Assembly (NCBI RefSeq): GCF_011397635.1
Contig: NC_064771.1
Span: forward strand, 12,277,379 to 12,341,378
Direction: 5' to 3'
Source: Epinephelus fuscoguttatus
Lineage: Eukaryota; Chordata; Actinopteri; Perciformes; Serranidae
Length of the DNA stretch: 64,000 nt
The notes beneath the pieces were generated by a model. That model was given only the letters and a program-made list of their open reading frames with translations, had not been told where the DNA came from and did no database searches. Made by a program: the position numbers and the translations under genes. Each line of letters begins with the position of its first letter. Position 1 is the stretch's first letter. Positions 13,010-27,700 of the stretch are shown here, one piece after another.

Positions 13010-16000
13010 TGGGGGTTCAAACTACTGTAGACCTAGTTAGTCAACAATAGCCTCAGAAATAGGGAATGGGACTGTTTTTTCATCAGTAGCGACTTGGCTA
13101 TTTTGGAAGAATAAGGGTAAGAGTGTTTGAGTGTTTCCAAAAGAAATGCTGAACTAACACAAAACACAACTTAGTGAATAACTCTGAATATAATATATCA
13201 ATTATGCAGTAATATGTGTTAGCATTTAGTTAGCATGAAATTAGCTAGTTTATCTTTTGAACCAGTCACTATGTTTACTTGCCCATACTTCTCCAGTTTT
13301 AGCCCGTATTCTGAAAAAGACAATAATCCTTTGATACAGTTTACAAGTCTAATGAAAATGAAACTTCCACTAATATTCCCATTTATATGAAACCATGCAT
13401 ACTCTGAATAACTTGCCATAACATGTTGTTTATCATGCCAACATACAGAACAGTGGAACTGCTGGAGTTGCTTGTCATTTGATGTTTTGCATCAAAATAG
13501 AGTTTTTTTCTTCAAATTTTCTACCAGCGGTGGGCTTGTTGGACCATGCAAACACAGCCTCTGTCTTTCAATCTTTCAACCACCTTCTGGTCGGTGTTGT
13601 GATATTTGTGCATACCCAAAAACCTGTTGATATCCAAGTCTTTCATAATGTTTAAAAGTTGGTGTGTTCCTCCCTCTGACTAGAAATGTGGGCTTTTCTT
13701 TTGGGCATCATCTCTACCCCAGCCTTGCAAACTCTTGACTAGTTGGTTTGCGTATAACATCTCTGTGACATCGCACAGAGCAGACCGTAAACAGTTGAGA
13801 CTCATTTTACGAATGTACTTTATACATGTACAAATATTGCAATTAAAACCTGAATAATACCAACAAATAACTTCAGATTTGTAATATTTGGCTCATTTGC
13901 CTCTGTTAAGTGCTTCTCTGTATATCGACTTTTGTTTTTCCACACTTACCTAAACTTGAACAATTGACATTAGAGAATTGATGAAACAAACAATGACAAA
14001 TGATACACTGGCAGCTACAGACGCTTATCCTTCCAAGATGGCGGCACCACTTCACTACTCCACAGTTCCCATTCCCTCTAATGTTCGGTTATTTCTTTAG
14101 GTAACATAGGCTAGTTAGCTGAGCAAACTGGCATTTGCATTTTGTGTAAGAGCACATAAACAATCTGTTTAATCTTATTTTACTCTTGGTTTTGGAAAGG
14201 CAAGAAAAAAAAAAGACATAATCTTAGCTAACAGACCTGCCACGCCTAGTTACAGCTTCTAATATATGATTTGGCAATCATAACAGTGATGGGCAAAAAA
14301 GGAACAGACATCTTACTGAACAACTCTTAGTGTCCGGTATATATACTTGGTTAGCCTGTCAAACGTCTGAGTGCTCATGAATCCCCAACATTTTCTATCA
14401 CCCACTCGCTGTTATTGCAGGGTGCTGCTCATGCTGCCTTCTATGGTGAGTCAACAAGAAGCGATTAAATAGGACTAGTCCAGACAACATGGCTGCTGAA
14501 AGCGCTGAATGAGACAATAAACTGATCTCTCAAAGTGGGACATGTGCTAAGGTAATGTAACAATGGCACTGAAGGAACAAGCAAGGGGAGATTAAATCGG
14601 ACTTGAGTAAAGACCTCTGCCAGTGAAGGCCAATGGTGCATTCATGTGCTCCTCTGACGGTGGATCTTCCAACTTCAGTGTGTTCGTGAGCTTTCAGTTT
14701 TAATCTGGAAATAACATGGATACTACAAAGAGGATGTGTTGAATTTTGCTGCTCAGAGCAAAGGAAACAAATAGGGTGAGCCATGAAATATGATCAGAAC
14801 TCAAAGAACGACAGATTGTTGGTCAGGGACATTTCTAGAACATTGCATTGTCAAACGTGTGTACTATAACAGAGGGTCACTGAGAAACTGACACCATATT
14901 ACGCAGACTGATCAAAACTTGAAAGGTTTGATATATTTACATGAATCAATCTGAAAGAACCGATTCTGTGAAAAGCATCAGGTGAGTGGTTTAGTGAACT
15001 GTCAGTTACTTTGTCTTGTTTCTATGTTGTTAGTGAGTCAGAGTTGGTAGTTCTGGGATGTCCTCTTCTGTGTTTCCTTCTTCTGTTAATGAAGTTTTGT
15101 TTTTGTTTGAATAGTGATGCAAAAGCTATGACAGATTTTCTTTTATTTACTTGTAACAGACTGAAAATGTCTCACTTTGGTTTTTTTCCAAGAGAAAGTG
15201 ACACCAAGCATTTAGAGCAGCAAATAGTCAGTGTTGTGTTGCATCAAAGATCAGCAGAAAGCAGTTGGAGAGGCATTTATGTGAAACTGCTTCTTTGAGA
15301 GTGTCACAAAGTGCATCACAGCATTTCATTATTGTGACAATCTAAAGACAATTCATATTATTTAAGCTCATTGCTGTGGTACTGTCAGTGTTCAGCAACA
15401 CTAGACGTTGCTCACCACATTTTCCATGGAAGCGCTCCTGCAGGCTGTGACTTTCGGGGTGTCCACGGCCAAGTCTGGGCCCGGGCAGACACGCAGTCCC
15501 TACCAAGAGCTGTTGACATTGGCCCTGACATGGAGTTTCCCTCCCAAAAGTAGAACAGACGGAGTCCAGAGAGACTCAGCAGAATTGGAACAAGAGATAG
15601 TTGTGCTGAGGAAGGTGAGGTTCAAATGTTTGTCTGCAGTGACAGTCTAGTGGGCAGCTGGCTCGTGTCTGGCTCACAACCTTTTGTGGTTGAGGATGTG
15701 GAGAGCTATTTTCATCGGAGGAAGCGCCGGTCCATTGTGGTTTCAGAGATATTAATAAAAAAGCCTACAGCGACATTTTTGAATGAATACTGCAATTATG
15801 ACATGAATGGCAATACATGTAGAAAATAAAACGACATTATTTATTTTTTCATTACACAAACGGAGTGAAAGGAAGCCTAAAATACTGCCCTGTTTTAGCA
15901 GGCTGTTGAGAGACTACCTCGAAACGTTTTGCAGCCTCTTGAAATTTGTATATTACATCGCTTATCTATGGATTTAGATTGATTTTCTATTTAAACCGTC

Positions 16001-19000
16001 AAATTTGATCAAAGGCTAAATGGAAAAATAAAGTATGGCATCACCCAGATGTGCCAGTCACTGACACCCTTCTGTAACATTGCCTATAATGGCATGACAA
16101 GATACAAAAACCTTTTGGGGATATTTTTTCGGGTGGCGCACTAGGGGAAGTGGCAAGGCATTGATACATGAAAAAAATAGAACAATAAACACTTAATTTT
16201 GGGTGGTAATTCAATACATGACATAGTAAATGTAATAACATTACTTGAAATGCTGTTAGTAATGCATTATATTACTTTGATACTACTAAAAGTAATATAT
16301 TGCTGTAATGCATTACTTTCGGAGCATTACTTTTGCAACGCGTTAACCCCAACATTGTTGGTCAGTGACATTTCTGTTTCATTGTATTGAACCACATAGC
16401 CTACTTACATAGCAGTGGGATCCTAAATCAATGCATCAAAATCAATATTTTGTCTTGATTAATGTAAGCTTATATGACAAGAGGTGTTTCAACACCATTC
16501 TTTCCTTCCCGATGTTGATTCTGATATTCACCTTGCATATCGGCCAATACCGTGTATCAATCCGATAACATTGCGTTTAAAAAAAAATTAACAGCTGTGT
16601 ACTACTAACCCGGAATGGATGTGAAATGATCGCTATCGTTGTAAGCCATTACTTAAGTTAAACCCTAAACTGGTGGGACTTTCCAGTGTAAAATATTGCC
16701 TAGTTGCTGACATTTTGCTAACAGCTAACATTATACTTGTTGGAGCCACAATGACATTCTTTGTATTTGTTTTGATTCCTCTTTGAATAATGGTGACTTC
16801 ATGCAGTTTTGTTGTTTGTACATGAGGTGGCGCACAAGAACAGGTAACGCAAGTAATACTGGTAAGGTGCCGGTGATGGGCAGCAGGTGTGTTTTTTGAC
16901 TGTGAAGTGTGGCAGCAGGAATAGTTTGTAGCATGGAAACTAAAATTGATCAATGGAAACTTGGACACTTAACTGTTGAATGGACTCTTACCTGTGAACC
17001 TTACCTTACCAAAGATGAAATTAAATGGGTCACCGCACACAATGAAACCGGATGAATTGGTAATTTATTGTTGTTGCCCAGAAAACGCGTCTGAAAAGTG
17101 CTCCCTGTTCACCCCTTTACAGCCTTAAATGGAACGTTTTTTATTGAAAGACTCTACAATACTTTTTACCGGTAATAGTTCTTCTCCGCCGCTGGTCTAA
17201 AATAGTAGTTGCAAGTGGCTGCAGGCTGCACAGCGCAACTTACTGTGTGGCTTACTGTTTTAGAATGGCGAAGAAGAATTGATTTCCAAAGTTAGTTCTT
17301 AAATTACAAGGTATTGGATCAGTGCATCAATTTGCTGCATACCAATACCCAAACCAGCATTTTAAGCAGTATAGGAGGCATTTCCGACACTGGTAACAGT
17401 ATAGGAGCAACCTTAATGACGACTGGTAATGCACTGATGAGAGGTTTTGTGGGGTTAGTAGCACTAGCTGTCAAATGTGCATGTGCTGTAAGTGTCATGG
17501 AGAAACTGGCACTGTGTTTTGCAAAAAGTATCAAGTCTTTTTGAAATATTTATATATCTGTATTTGATATATACTTGAGATTGATGAAAGCTGGGTTTGA
17601 ATTTCTTAATCCAAACTCCCATTTCACTCATTAGAATCTGGGTCTGAAAATCTGATTCCACATTTAATCCAACCTATGTAGTAAAAGTAATAAAAACTAA
17701 TCATGTGTGACTCTATACTGAAAAAGTTTATTTCTAATGGTAAGAAATATAATTTAAATTTGGTGAATGGTGTTCTCTTGGAACAGGAAACATGATACAT
17801 TTTTGGTTAATTAGAGATGTAAAATCCAGGTAAAAATAAGCTTAAATGTTGAGGGACTTGTGAGAGACTGATTTATAAAAGTAATGGTCAAAATCGAAGC
17901 TTCGCAGCCTTAGACGTTCTGACTTTAATTTTGTTGCATGAGTTTAGCTCCAAAATTGCTGCATCCTACATTTCTCATAATGCAACTTAATAGCATGAAT
18001 TATTAGACCCTTCCTGCCTGGTAAACAAAATGAACTCAAAAGGAAAATATTCAATTTTGTCACCGTTTGAATGATGACTGATGACCGAACACTTTGAAAA
18101 ACACTATCCAGCATCTGAGTAATTGTCATGGGAGGGCCAAAGCTCCAACAACACTGGAAAACTGCACTATTTTTGCCCAGTGGCCCAGCAGGCAGTGGTA
18201 TTTCTTCCCAGTATCCACACCAACGGTTGACAGCTATGATAAACATCAGCTTCACATCTGAGGGGTTAAAACCCCTCTGAGACTGCTGCTCCCACTCCTC
18301 ACTGCACATGAGATACAGCAGATGACTGAGACTTTGTATGTGTCTTTGTGATGTAAAACTGATGGAATTCCTGTGGTCGGATAACATTAGGTGACCAGGT
18401 GTTTCCACAATCACACAAAACTCCCATTACCCTACTTACTACTGCTATAAAAAACAAATCCAGAGAGGTCATAGGGTTTGGTAGAAAAGCACAGTGTGGA
18501 CACAGCCTCCTCTTGGCATAAACAAACCAAACTCCTAGGTATTTCTATACTATGTGGGCGACTGCAAGTTAACAAGGGAGCTTCTAAGAGGACACACGGC
18601 ACACGGACATGGCTGGGGTTTAAGTATAGCAAGAACAGGGAACTCTGGGTATTGTATTGGCAAATTCACGCAAAAAAGTCAGAAATATCGCAGCTCTATG
18701 GTCACAAACATCTCCGTTGAGTTTTCTTTCAGAGGCCAAGAAAAATAGGCCTGTATTTGTCGCCATAATGGAGTGAACACAGTGAACAAATGTACTGAAA
18801 GATTCTCTGAGGAAAAGATGCAAATAGACAACAGGAAGTAAAAGGGTGAATTATTCAAAGCTTTGTTAAGACGTACAACATCGCTGTGTAGTTCCATTCA
18901 TCTCCAGTTATTTATAATACAGTAAATTAGAGCAGTGACTGACTCAGTAGATGGTGAAGACACAGAGATCATTATTCACTCCAGTCTGTGTCTGTGTATT

Positions 19001-19105
19001 GATGTTTACAGTGTTGGGTTTGTTGGGGCACAAAAAAGAGCCACAAATCTGAAACACAGTCAGCAAATGAATGCAACCCAGTGGCTCCAATGAACAAAAA
19101 GTAGT

Positions 19106-19184
<79 letters not shown>

Positions 19185-22100
19185 AATGTTTCCACTGTAG
19201 TCCGATGCAGTCTTCAGCCTTTCAAGAGTTGCTTTAAAAAGAAGCCATTTTCTAGATGAGGATAAAAGCCAGTTTAATGACATACATTACAACAGATTTA
19301 TCCCGTTTCTGATTATTCCAACATGTACAGCTGCCACACTGACAGAGCTACACACAACCAGAGGCAAAAGCACCACATAAACGTCATAGATGTTATCGAG
19401 ATTTATGCTGTGAATAATTGACTGTGAAGGAAGGGCGGGCCTTTCAATTAAATCAGCTGCCATTTCAAACAAGTAGGAGAAAGTCTGTGTATAATTATAT
19501 TTCAGCCACAAACTGTGAGAGCGAGACAGTGTTTGTATTTGCTGTAGTTGTACTATAGATACTATTATCTACAACACACACTGTGGCTTTAAGATTTTCA
19601 TGAGCAATGATGGTAATAGGGAAAAGGGAACATTACAGAAATAGTGTTATTATCTAAAATATGCCTTTAACACAAGCTTTGCATATTACATAAAAGTCAA
19701 ATGTAGACCGCTGACAAGTTATTGTAACATCGCAAGGTCATTGTTGCAAACATCTGCTGCAAGCTAACACTAGGAACTTTAAAGCTTGAACTAATTTTTG
19801 CCTGTGTTATTCTGAACAAAATATTTGGTTTATGTTAAGAAAACTTAGCTAATGCACAATAAATAGCTTCTGCTGTTGCGGTTGCTGTTCCCCACTCCTT
19901 CAGGGGATGGGTCGAATGCAGAGAACAAATTTCACACACTCAGGTGTGTGACAATCAGTGGAACCTTAACTTTAACTGTTAATGTCTAGTTAATCTGAGG
20001 TTTGAAATGCATGTGTGAAAGGAGCTTTGGTTGGGTTGGGTAAGTTTAGGCATAAGTAGTGAGATTGATTAGGTTTAAGTTGAGAATATCAGGGTAGGTA
20101 AATCAGAGGCAGAGCAGGGTCATACCTTCACAATTATGAGAAGGCTAATTAGCCACACGCTTCTGTTTGTTTTCGGAATAACCAGCTGTTGGACAGAGAG
20201 GTTTCCAGTCAGACATTTTCTAGGCTAATGGAGCTTCGAAATTATTAGCCGTCGTAATAATGACATGCCACCAATTATTTCTTTCTCCATTGCTGACTAA
20301 CAGTATATTTGCTATCAATTCCTCCTTGGAAAGCAAACCACACTACGTCTTTTATCATATTATCAGCTCTGTTAGTGTCATTTTGCTCTCTGTTTTTGAT
20401 TGGTGGCAGTTTTTGAAAGTCTGAAAGTCCCAAGCATCAAGTTCACCAGATGAGTGAATCTGATATCCTGTGTTTCACCACACATTTGATTTCATCTAAG
20501 ATTAAGCACAGGCTTTGATTTAGTGCGGCCCTAACCCATTTAAGCTGCAAACCATCTCATATGTACAAGGTCAATATTTGGCAAAAAAACCCCTAATAAT
20601 CCCCAACCAAGTCTTCCACTTTTTTTTTTTGTCTACCTTGCCTTTAAATGTGATTAAGGCCGGTGTTTTCAAACAGCAGAATGTAGGTCACATATGGTCA
20701 GTGTAGGGTTAGTGGTTTCACAGATGGGGACAGAATCCAAAGGTATCTTCACAACGGAGAACAGCCTGAGGACTGTTGGGTCCATAAAAGCCTGTCAACC
20801 AACAGTGTAGAGAAAAGGGTTAAGGAAAATATTTCAAGGTGAAAATGTCAAGCACCTGGATTTTTAAAAAATGATAACTGAGTTCCAGTAAACAGCAGAG
20901 AGTGATCTTATAGGAACTCTACGGAAAATTCACCTTTTGGGCAAAATGCTAATACGGCTGCTTAGTATGTTTACTTTCCTAAACTGGCATTTAGCTTTTA
21001 GCAATCTTATAAGTTTAGTGCAAGCTATATGCATAATATATGATTTATTAAACTTGGGTACACCATCTAGTTTGATGTATGCTGACTGTATGATGACAGC
21101 ACCTACTGAATTGCAGGCTGTTACGTACAATGCGACAGCTTCCCATACTGAGGATGCTCCACGGGTTATTACTTCTCCAACTGTGTCTGTGTGTGTTTGC
21201 TAGTTGCTAAGTTGCTCACCTCCTTCTTTATGTGATCATTGTAAGAGCTGGAGGACACATCATACAAGGCTTCTGCTGCCACAACTCCACAAGGTTTTCC
21301 TGTTTGCTGGAATCCCACACATTTCCTTTAGCGCGTTTTGCCTCCATGGCGAGCTGCTATCCATCTGCTTGTTTGGATATAGCGCCTGTTTGTTGTTTCA
21401 TGCTGCATTTCTGTTGGTAGGTTAGTAGACGTAGGTCCTAACTTTGATCACAAGACCGTGACAATGGCCATACTTGAACCTCTCTCACTGTGCGGCGTGG
21501 GAGAGCCCAAAATCACACAGTGTATACCGGGCTTATCACAGTGCTCTGGGAACTGGTGAAAGAAACTGTTTGCAGTCGGCTGTTTGGTAGAAGGGTACCC
21601 TGTTATTGCTGGTGGTGAAATTTAGTTTTTAAGTTAAAGTAAATATCCTACTGCTTAATGTGATCTTTGACATTTTTAATTCATGCTTAGGTTGTTCCAC
21701 ACAGCTTTGTGCCACTGGCTGTGAATTTAATTTAATCCCTGCTGAACGAGATTCGACTGGGAGGTCGTCCTAAGTGTTCAATAATCTTTTGGTGTGCATC
21801 CACTGTTTCATGTGTCTATTTCCCCAGAACCAACAGAAAATACCCTTTCCTCCTTCTATTCAGCAACGGATGAAGGAAATTATGTTGATTTAGTGCACAT
21901 TTACTTTAATACTGCTGCAGAAATTCAATTCCAAAAGGAACAGATTAAAAAAAAAATTTGTGAAAATACATGCAGGGAGGATCCATGTCATAGTGTCTGC
22001 TGTAGAGATAGTTTTTGAATCCTCTGAAGCCTGCTTGTAGACAGTCAGTCAGTCAGTCAGCACGCAGCACAGCCAGTCTGCCTGTGGGAAAGTCTCCAGC

Positions 22101-24717
22101 CGGCGTGGCGAGCCTGCCTGTCGTCAGCTGCTGGTGGTTTGGGGTATTTCAAGATACCCTGGTGGGTGTCACTTCACGAGCTTCCTACCACCAGCTCAGC
22201 AAGAGTACAGCGGTGTTAAGACTACTGTGGTCAGATAGGGTGGAGAAATGAGTGAGTGTGTGGGGTGAGATTTCAGGTTGAGTATGGGAAACATATTTTC
22301 TCAGATATTTGGGACCCGAGCAGCACATAGCTGGGATTCTCATTACACAGATTAGAGCTGCATTCACATGCCATTGATTCCCCATTGGTGCTCATATTTG
22401 ATTTTGGGGGTGTAGCAGTTATCTTCTCTATGCTGGGATGTCCAGTAAGTCATACCTATATCAGATATGGTGATGCTAAAAAGACTAATTCAGAATCATT
22501 TTAATGAGTATCTCTTCGTTCTTATTTTGGTGTGCACTTTTAAGTTTGTATGAACAGACTGTTTGCTGAATCCCTCCCTCAAACACTGATCATCCAGTCA
22601 GTGCTTAGCAACTGTAATTAAGTATGGTCGGACTGTCAAGCAGTTTAATATTTTTTCTTATGACCCTGTAATTATAGTGCTAATTTACTTAAATACAAAA
22701 ACAATTCTGCTCCTTTATGTCGATGACTTATAGGGATCATTAATTGAGCATGCTAACTTTACTGCTGTAAACTTTAGTCTGCTCTGCACCACAACTGAGT
22801 TATCAAATACCATATTCTGTGTGTAGCCATCAAATGTATATTTAAGATCTTTTGCAGCATTTTAACCTCTTTTTTGCCACCCAGGACATTAAAAAGTCAA
22901 CCAGAGGTGTTCGTAGAGTTAGCAATAACTAAATAGTTAGCTACATCTCACAAAAATCTGCCAGCAACAGTCAATTAAACTGGCCACATCAGTGGCAGCT
23001 AACTTAAAATAAAAAGTCAGTGTTAGTCTTCCTTTGTCTCGAGTCAAGGACCCATTGTTATGGGGTGTCCCCGAATTTGCCAACACATTCTCACTCCGAC
23101 CTCGTCACATATTGACGTTTTGGTCATGGACTTTCCACGTCCACATGCGATGTGCAAGGTACCCTGGGTGTGTAGGTTGTTGACGTTCTGGGACACCGTG
23201 TCAAGTTCTCTTCTTTCAAGATACACTTCCATCATCACAGGAAATTTGTCGTTTCTATACAGTCTCACATACATATGTGCATACATATCACACTACGTCA
23301 GTACAACACCGTAAATTGATGTTTTTTTTCCTTCAACAACAAACACACATGGTTGGGTTTAGGAAAAAAGGTTTTGGCTTAAAAATCTTAGGGGACGCAA
23401 ACACCACTATCTCGGGTCACAGTCAGTGTTTGTTGGACCCATCCACTACCCCTCCTGCCTGCACCCATTCGAACTTTCGCCACCTTAACTTTCGTCCTTG
23501 TCCTGCCGAGTTCCCCTCTGACACCGCTGGGTGCCAATAAACAATAACAGCAACTGTCCGCGTATCATGCTGATATTAAAGGACGCCTTTTCCGTTGGTT
23601 TCTGACGCCGCAAGTCACTGCCCAAGTGTTGGATTTCGACGACTGCCCAGTAAGACTGGGTTCAATTTGCATTTCATAGGATAGCAAAGGCTTGACCCAT
23701 CCTGTTCTCCCTCTTAATGGCTAGTACTTGTTGGCTAGTACTCATTTCCTTCATTGGTTGGATTGGTTAGGTTTTGGCAAGAGGTGTAAGATTGATTAGG
23801 GTAAGAATGTCAGGGTAAGCCAGTCAGAGGCAGAGGAAGGCAGAGTAGGGCAGGTCATGGATTCGCTATCCTAGGAAATGCAAATTTGCCCCCTGGTAGC
23901 CCAGGTAGTTGTTCGGACTACTTCTCACATGCAACGTACATGGTTCGATTCCTGGCAGAGGACCTTTACCTCGTGCCATACCTCTCTCACATTGTTTTCT
24001 GTTCTCCCTCAATACTGACTATAAAATAAAAGCAAAAAAGGTGTAGCAACATAACTGTTATGGGCACGGCTTCACTTTTGAGGTGTCCTCACATGTCAGT
24101 TGATTATATGTGTCTTGTTATTCTCTATTGTCTCAGGCAGAACCAGTAAATTTGACTTCCTGCCATTTCAAACTTGAAATGTTCTACTGCTTGTGAAACA
24201 AATGGACAGGGATCTGAATGTTCCTTGCAGCATTTTGTTATCCATGTTGTTGATGTCCCAAAAAGAAAAAAAAAGTCTAAGGTGGTACATCCAGCCACTT
24301 AATCGGCACAGGTTACTTTGTTTTACCACAACAGTTTATTATAATGCTGAGAGAGAGGTTATCGGTCGGAGCATGGGTGGATGTGAGGTAAATGTTTACT
24401 ATGATGCATAACTCTTAATCAAACGTTTGCATTAATTCATCCAGCAAAGGTTAAGGCTGATCCCTCTGGACAGTGATTCAGAAACGGGATCAGGGAGGGA
24501 GGAGGCCGACCTCAGCTCGTTGTCTTCCTACAATTAGCTGTATTTAAACTCCAGCCAGCGTGTAATCAGGCGGCAGGGAGGCCACAGTGATGACTACGGA
24601 CTTTACATGCTCTCTTCTCTTTCTTTCTCCGTGTAGTGCACGTCCTACCGGCCACCAAGGCCAAAGAAAGCCTGTGGAGCTTGTTTGAAGGTAAATCGTC
24701 ATATTTTTAGTGTGTTT

Positions 24718-24758
<41 letters not shown>

Positions 24759-27700
24759 TGGTGAACTGGCACTGTATCGTCCTTGGCAGGCAAAAATAGC
24801 CCAACCCAAAGGATATAGTGCAGTGCCTTAAATAGCTCTGCAAAACATGTACTTCTTTTTTTCCTTAAGATTTTTGTGTACAGTGAAGCAATAAGCCTGA
24901 GGCTGATGTGTGTGTACATGTTTCTGTGTTTCAGATGTGTACCTGTGTGCAGTGCTGATCTGCTCAGTGGGTTTGCTGTGTATGTGCATGTTCACAGTGA
25001 CAGTAACCTGTCAGTACATACAGAGGAAGCAGAGGTTAAAAGGTTAGCAGCAACATCATATCCTGTTTCTATTATTTTCTCCATGTTTTCTCTCTACAAC
25101 TCCTCCCCTAAAGTACAATACCTGTTGTCTCCACATCTGTTATTATGTTTCTAAGTGTGTCATATCTCTGCAGATAATTACCACTTGGTCAAAAGCCCAC
25201 AGAACAGGTAAGGTTTTAGGACGACACAGCCTCCAACAATAGCCACAAAAGCTAACAAACATTCAGATGTTCTCAACTGCACTGAACCTCTGATAATCTG
25301 ATCTCAATCCAGCTCAGGAGAAACAGTCACCAGTGTGGTCAGTGTATCTCCTGCTCTGCCTAAGAAGGAGAGGAGGTACAGGAAGAAAAGGAGCAGAGAC
25401 TACCAAGAGGAGATACCACCAGAGATACCGGCAAAAGGTAAATAAGAGTCCCTGGGTGCATTCAAACCTACAGTTTTGTCATAAGTAGCTTATTTATTGC
25501 ACATCTACTTACTCTTACTCTTGGTTTATTTTGTTCTGCTTGGCTTTCCCAACATGAACATGCCCGCATTTGAGGTCAACATCAACCACTTTCACATGTA
25601 AACTTCAGAGTTATGTTGTAACGTGGAATGCCATGTATCTTTTTTCACTGAGAGCAAAAAATGTTTTGAAAGTTATTTTGAGTTCAGCACCGTCCCAATG
25701 ATCATCATGATGTGGCAGAGCTCCCAAATCCTTAAATTTCCTCCCAACTCACTGCTGATGTTTTGAAAAGGAAATACTGCTGTTTGGAAAGTTTAAAATA
25801 TCTTAGGGCTGACCCTGTTGAATGTTGCTGTTTGGTGCAACTGATACTGATACTGCAGCTGTTTGAAGCGGTATTAGTTGTTGGGTTTTTTGGCCACTCA
25901 GGGGAAAGCAGCTGCCGGTATCTTGCAATATCACAACCATCTTGACAGGTTTGCATTACTGGTGGCTCGCATTTGTGTGCAAACCACCAGTGGTTTCGAC
26001 CAATCAGCATCCAATGAGGAGCTACTGGTAGCTACAGGCATGGTTTAGGTGTGTGTGACAACACGAAAAGGCAACTGTTAGAACAACAATGGTGGCTCCT
26101 GAAGAAGTTAGAATGGATGCTTGATAACATCAGTTATATCAGAACTAGAGAGTATTTCTTTATTGAAAGATAAGCAAAGGAGGCGTCAGTGGCTTAGTGG
26201 ACAGAGCAGGCGCCCCATGTACAAGGTTGTTGCCACGGCGGCCCAGGCTCAAATCCAGCCCCCCCCCCCCCAAAAAACAATGTCTAAAAGAAGAGCAAAG
26301 AATTGGCACTGAAGTCTTTTCTCAGTGGAAGAGATGTTTTCGATCTTCTCCCTGACTGGCCAGTGGTAGACGATGATCATTGTGGTGAATGTGTGAACAA
26401 ACATTTCCTGCTTACACATCCAGTCTACACCAAGCAACATTAAAATTTATTGGCATCCAAAGCTAACTAATACAAAAACCTGTGTAAAAACATCAGTTTG
26501 TTTTTTTGCAGACGGTTAAATGTCAAACCATTTGGACTGTTGCCAGGCAACCAGCGGACACCCAGGAACTGGATAAATTGTCCGCCACATACACCTTGTG
26601 TAAAGGCGAACTATTGCTTTTATACTTTGGTTTATGTACAGATGAAACAAACAATATATAACATGTTAATTAGTGAGCTTTGGAGGCGCTGGAAGGTGGA
26701 CAGTGCCAGGCTAGCTGTTCTTCCCTGTTTCCTGGTATCATGCTAAGCTAAGCTAAGCTAATGGCTGGTGGCTTTAACTTGTGTTAGTGTGTTAGTTTCA
26801 GGAAGAAAGTGAATAAGAATGTATTTCCCAAAATGACAAACTTTTCCTTAAACTTGTAAGAAATTAAACTAAAACATGACACTAAAACGATGTTGGGTGA
26901 TAATTATGCTGAATTCCATTTACCTCGGAGTGAGAGGTCGGAGCTGGGAATGACGTCAAGTTGATCGCGTTCCAGTAGCCAGTAACAAGTTGGTGTGGTT
27001 AGCAGAACTAGATCTAGCTAGGTGAGCCATTGTTAGCAATACCAGTTGATAATGCGTTATGCTGTATGTTACAACATAAAATAGCAGCATGTCCACAGAT
27101 AGAAGTTGGACAGGACTGTGGGTAGGACTGTTTATGTGAGACACAAATAAGACAGAAGTGCTTATAAACAAATATTACTACAGCTTTGGCTACTGTTGAT
27201 GTTTGAAGCAGCCATGTTGGATTTTGAGTTTGGGTTGGTGAGGTTCCTCCCACTTCCAGTAGAAATATCTGACTGGGAGAGGACAGAGCAAATGGAACGC
27301 ACCATTATTTGTGTGTTTATCACTGGAGGTGACCCCTCTCACATAGTTATTTGATCCATTGTTAATATGAAAATACAGACCAATGCAGCTTCAAGCCAAA
27401 GAGGTGAATCATTCTTGTGCATTATTCAAGGCTCCACTCAAAAGACCAGTTACTTTAGAAGTGGGATTGAATTTTAAATATAAGAATCACTAAAGGCCTT
27501 GAAACATTTCCTATTATACTGGTATTAGTGTCTGTCTAAACACTCTGTGCATGTCACGTTTGTGGTTATGAAGAAGAGGTCTGGTTCTTGTTGGACACAT
27601 AAATATATACATTAATTATATTTGCTAAACACATCACTGTAAAACCACTGACTTTTCTTTTGTCCTTGCAGCTCCCATTGGAGACAAAACACGGAAACCC

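Larger units (their letters stand above)
10293..24636 (+). other. vstm4 intron 2 (14.3 kb)
   Basis: It separates the V-set exon from the short stalk exon. No second gene was recognised in it. It holds two TG microsatellites, copies of a dispersed repeat (10731-10990, 23075-23655), a probable ACGCGTTA-type repeat (16200-16355), two copies of a small inverted-repeat element (about 20020-20150, 23663-23888) and a tRNA-like SINE (23889-24042). The stretches 11000-12960, 13010-16100, 16400-19100, 19190-20000, 20150-23070 and 24050-24600 show nothing I can name beyond AT-rich DNA and short open frames. Confidence 0.75.
25438..27671 (+). other. vstm4 intron 6
   Basis: A 2.2-kb intron holding a short SINE (26180-26293) and a percomorph dispersed repeat (about 26500-26860). 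Nothing else recognised. Confidence 0.7.

Noticed and set aside
15408..15650. Plus-strand frame in vstm4 intron 2 with a donor-like AAG|GTGAGG near 15615
   Set aside because: It could be a cryptic exon, but there is no convincing acceptor, it is not part of known VSTM4 structure, and the heptad-like Leu/Glu end is short.
18944..19283. Frames with long His-Thr or Cys-Val runs on both strands
   Set aside because: They are translations of the TG microsatellite, as are similar frames near 24719 and 45248.
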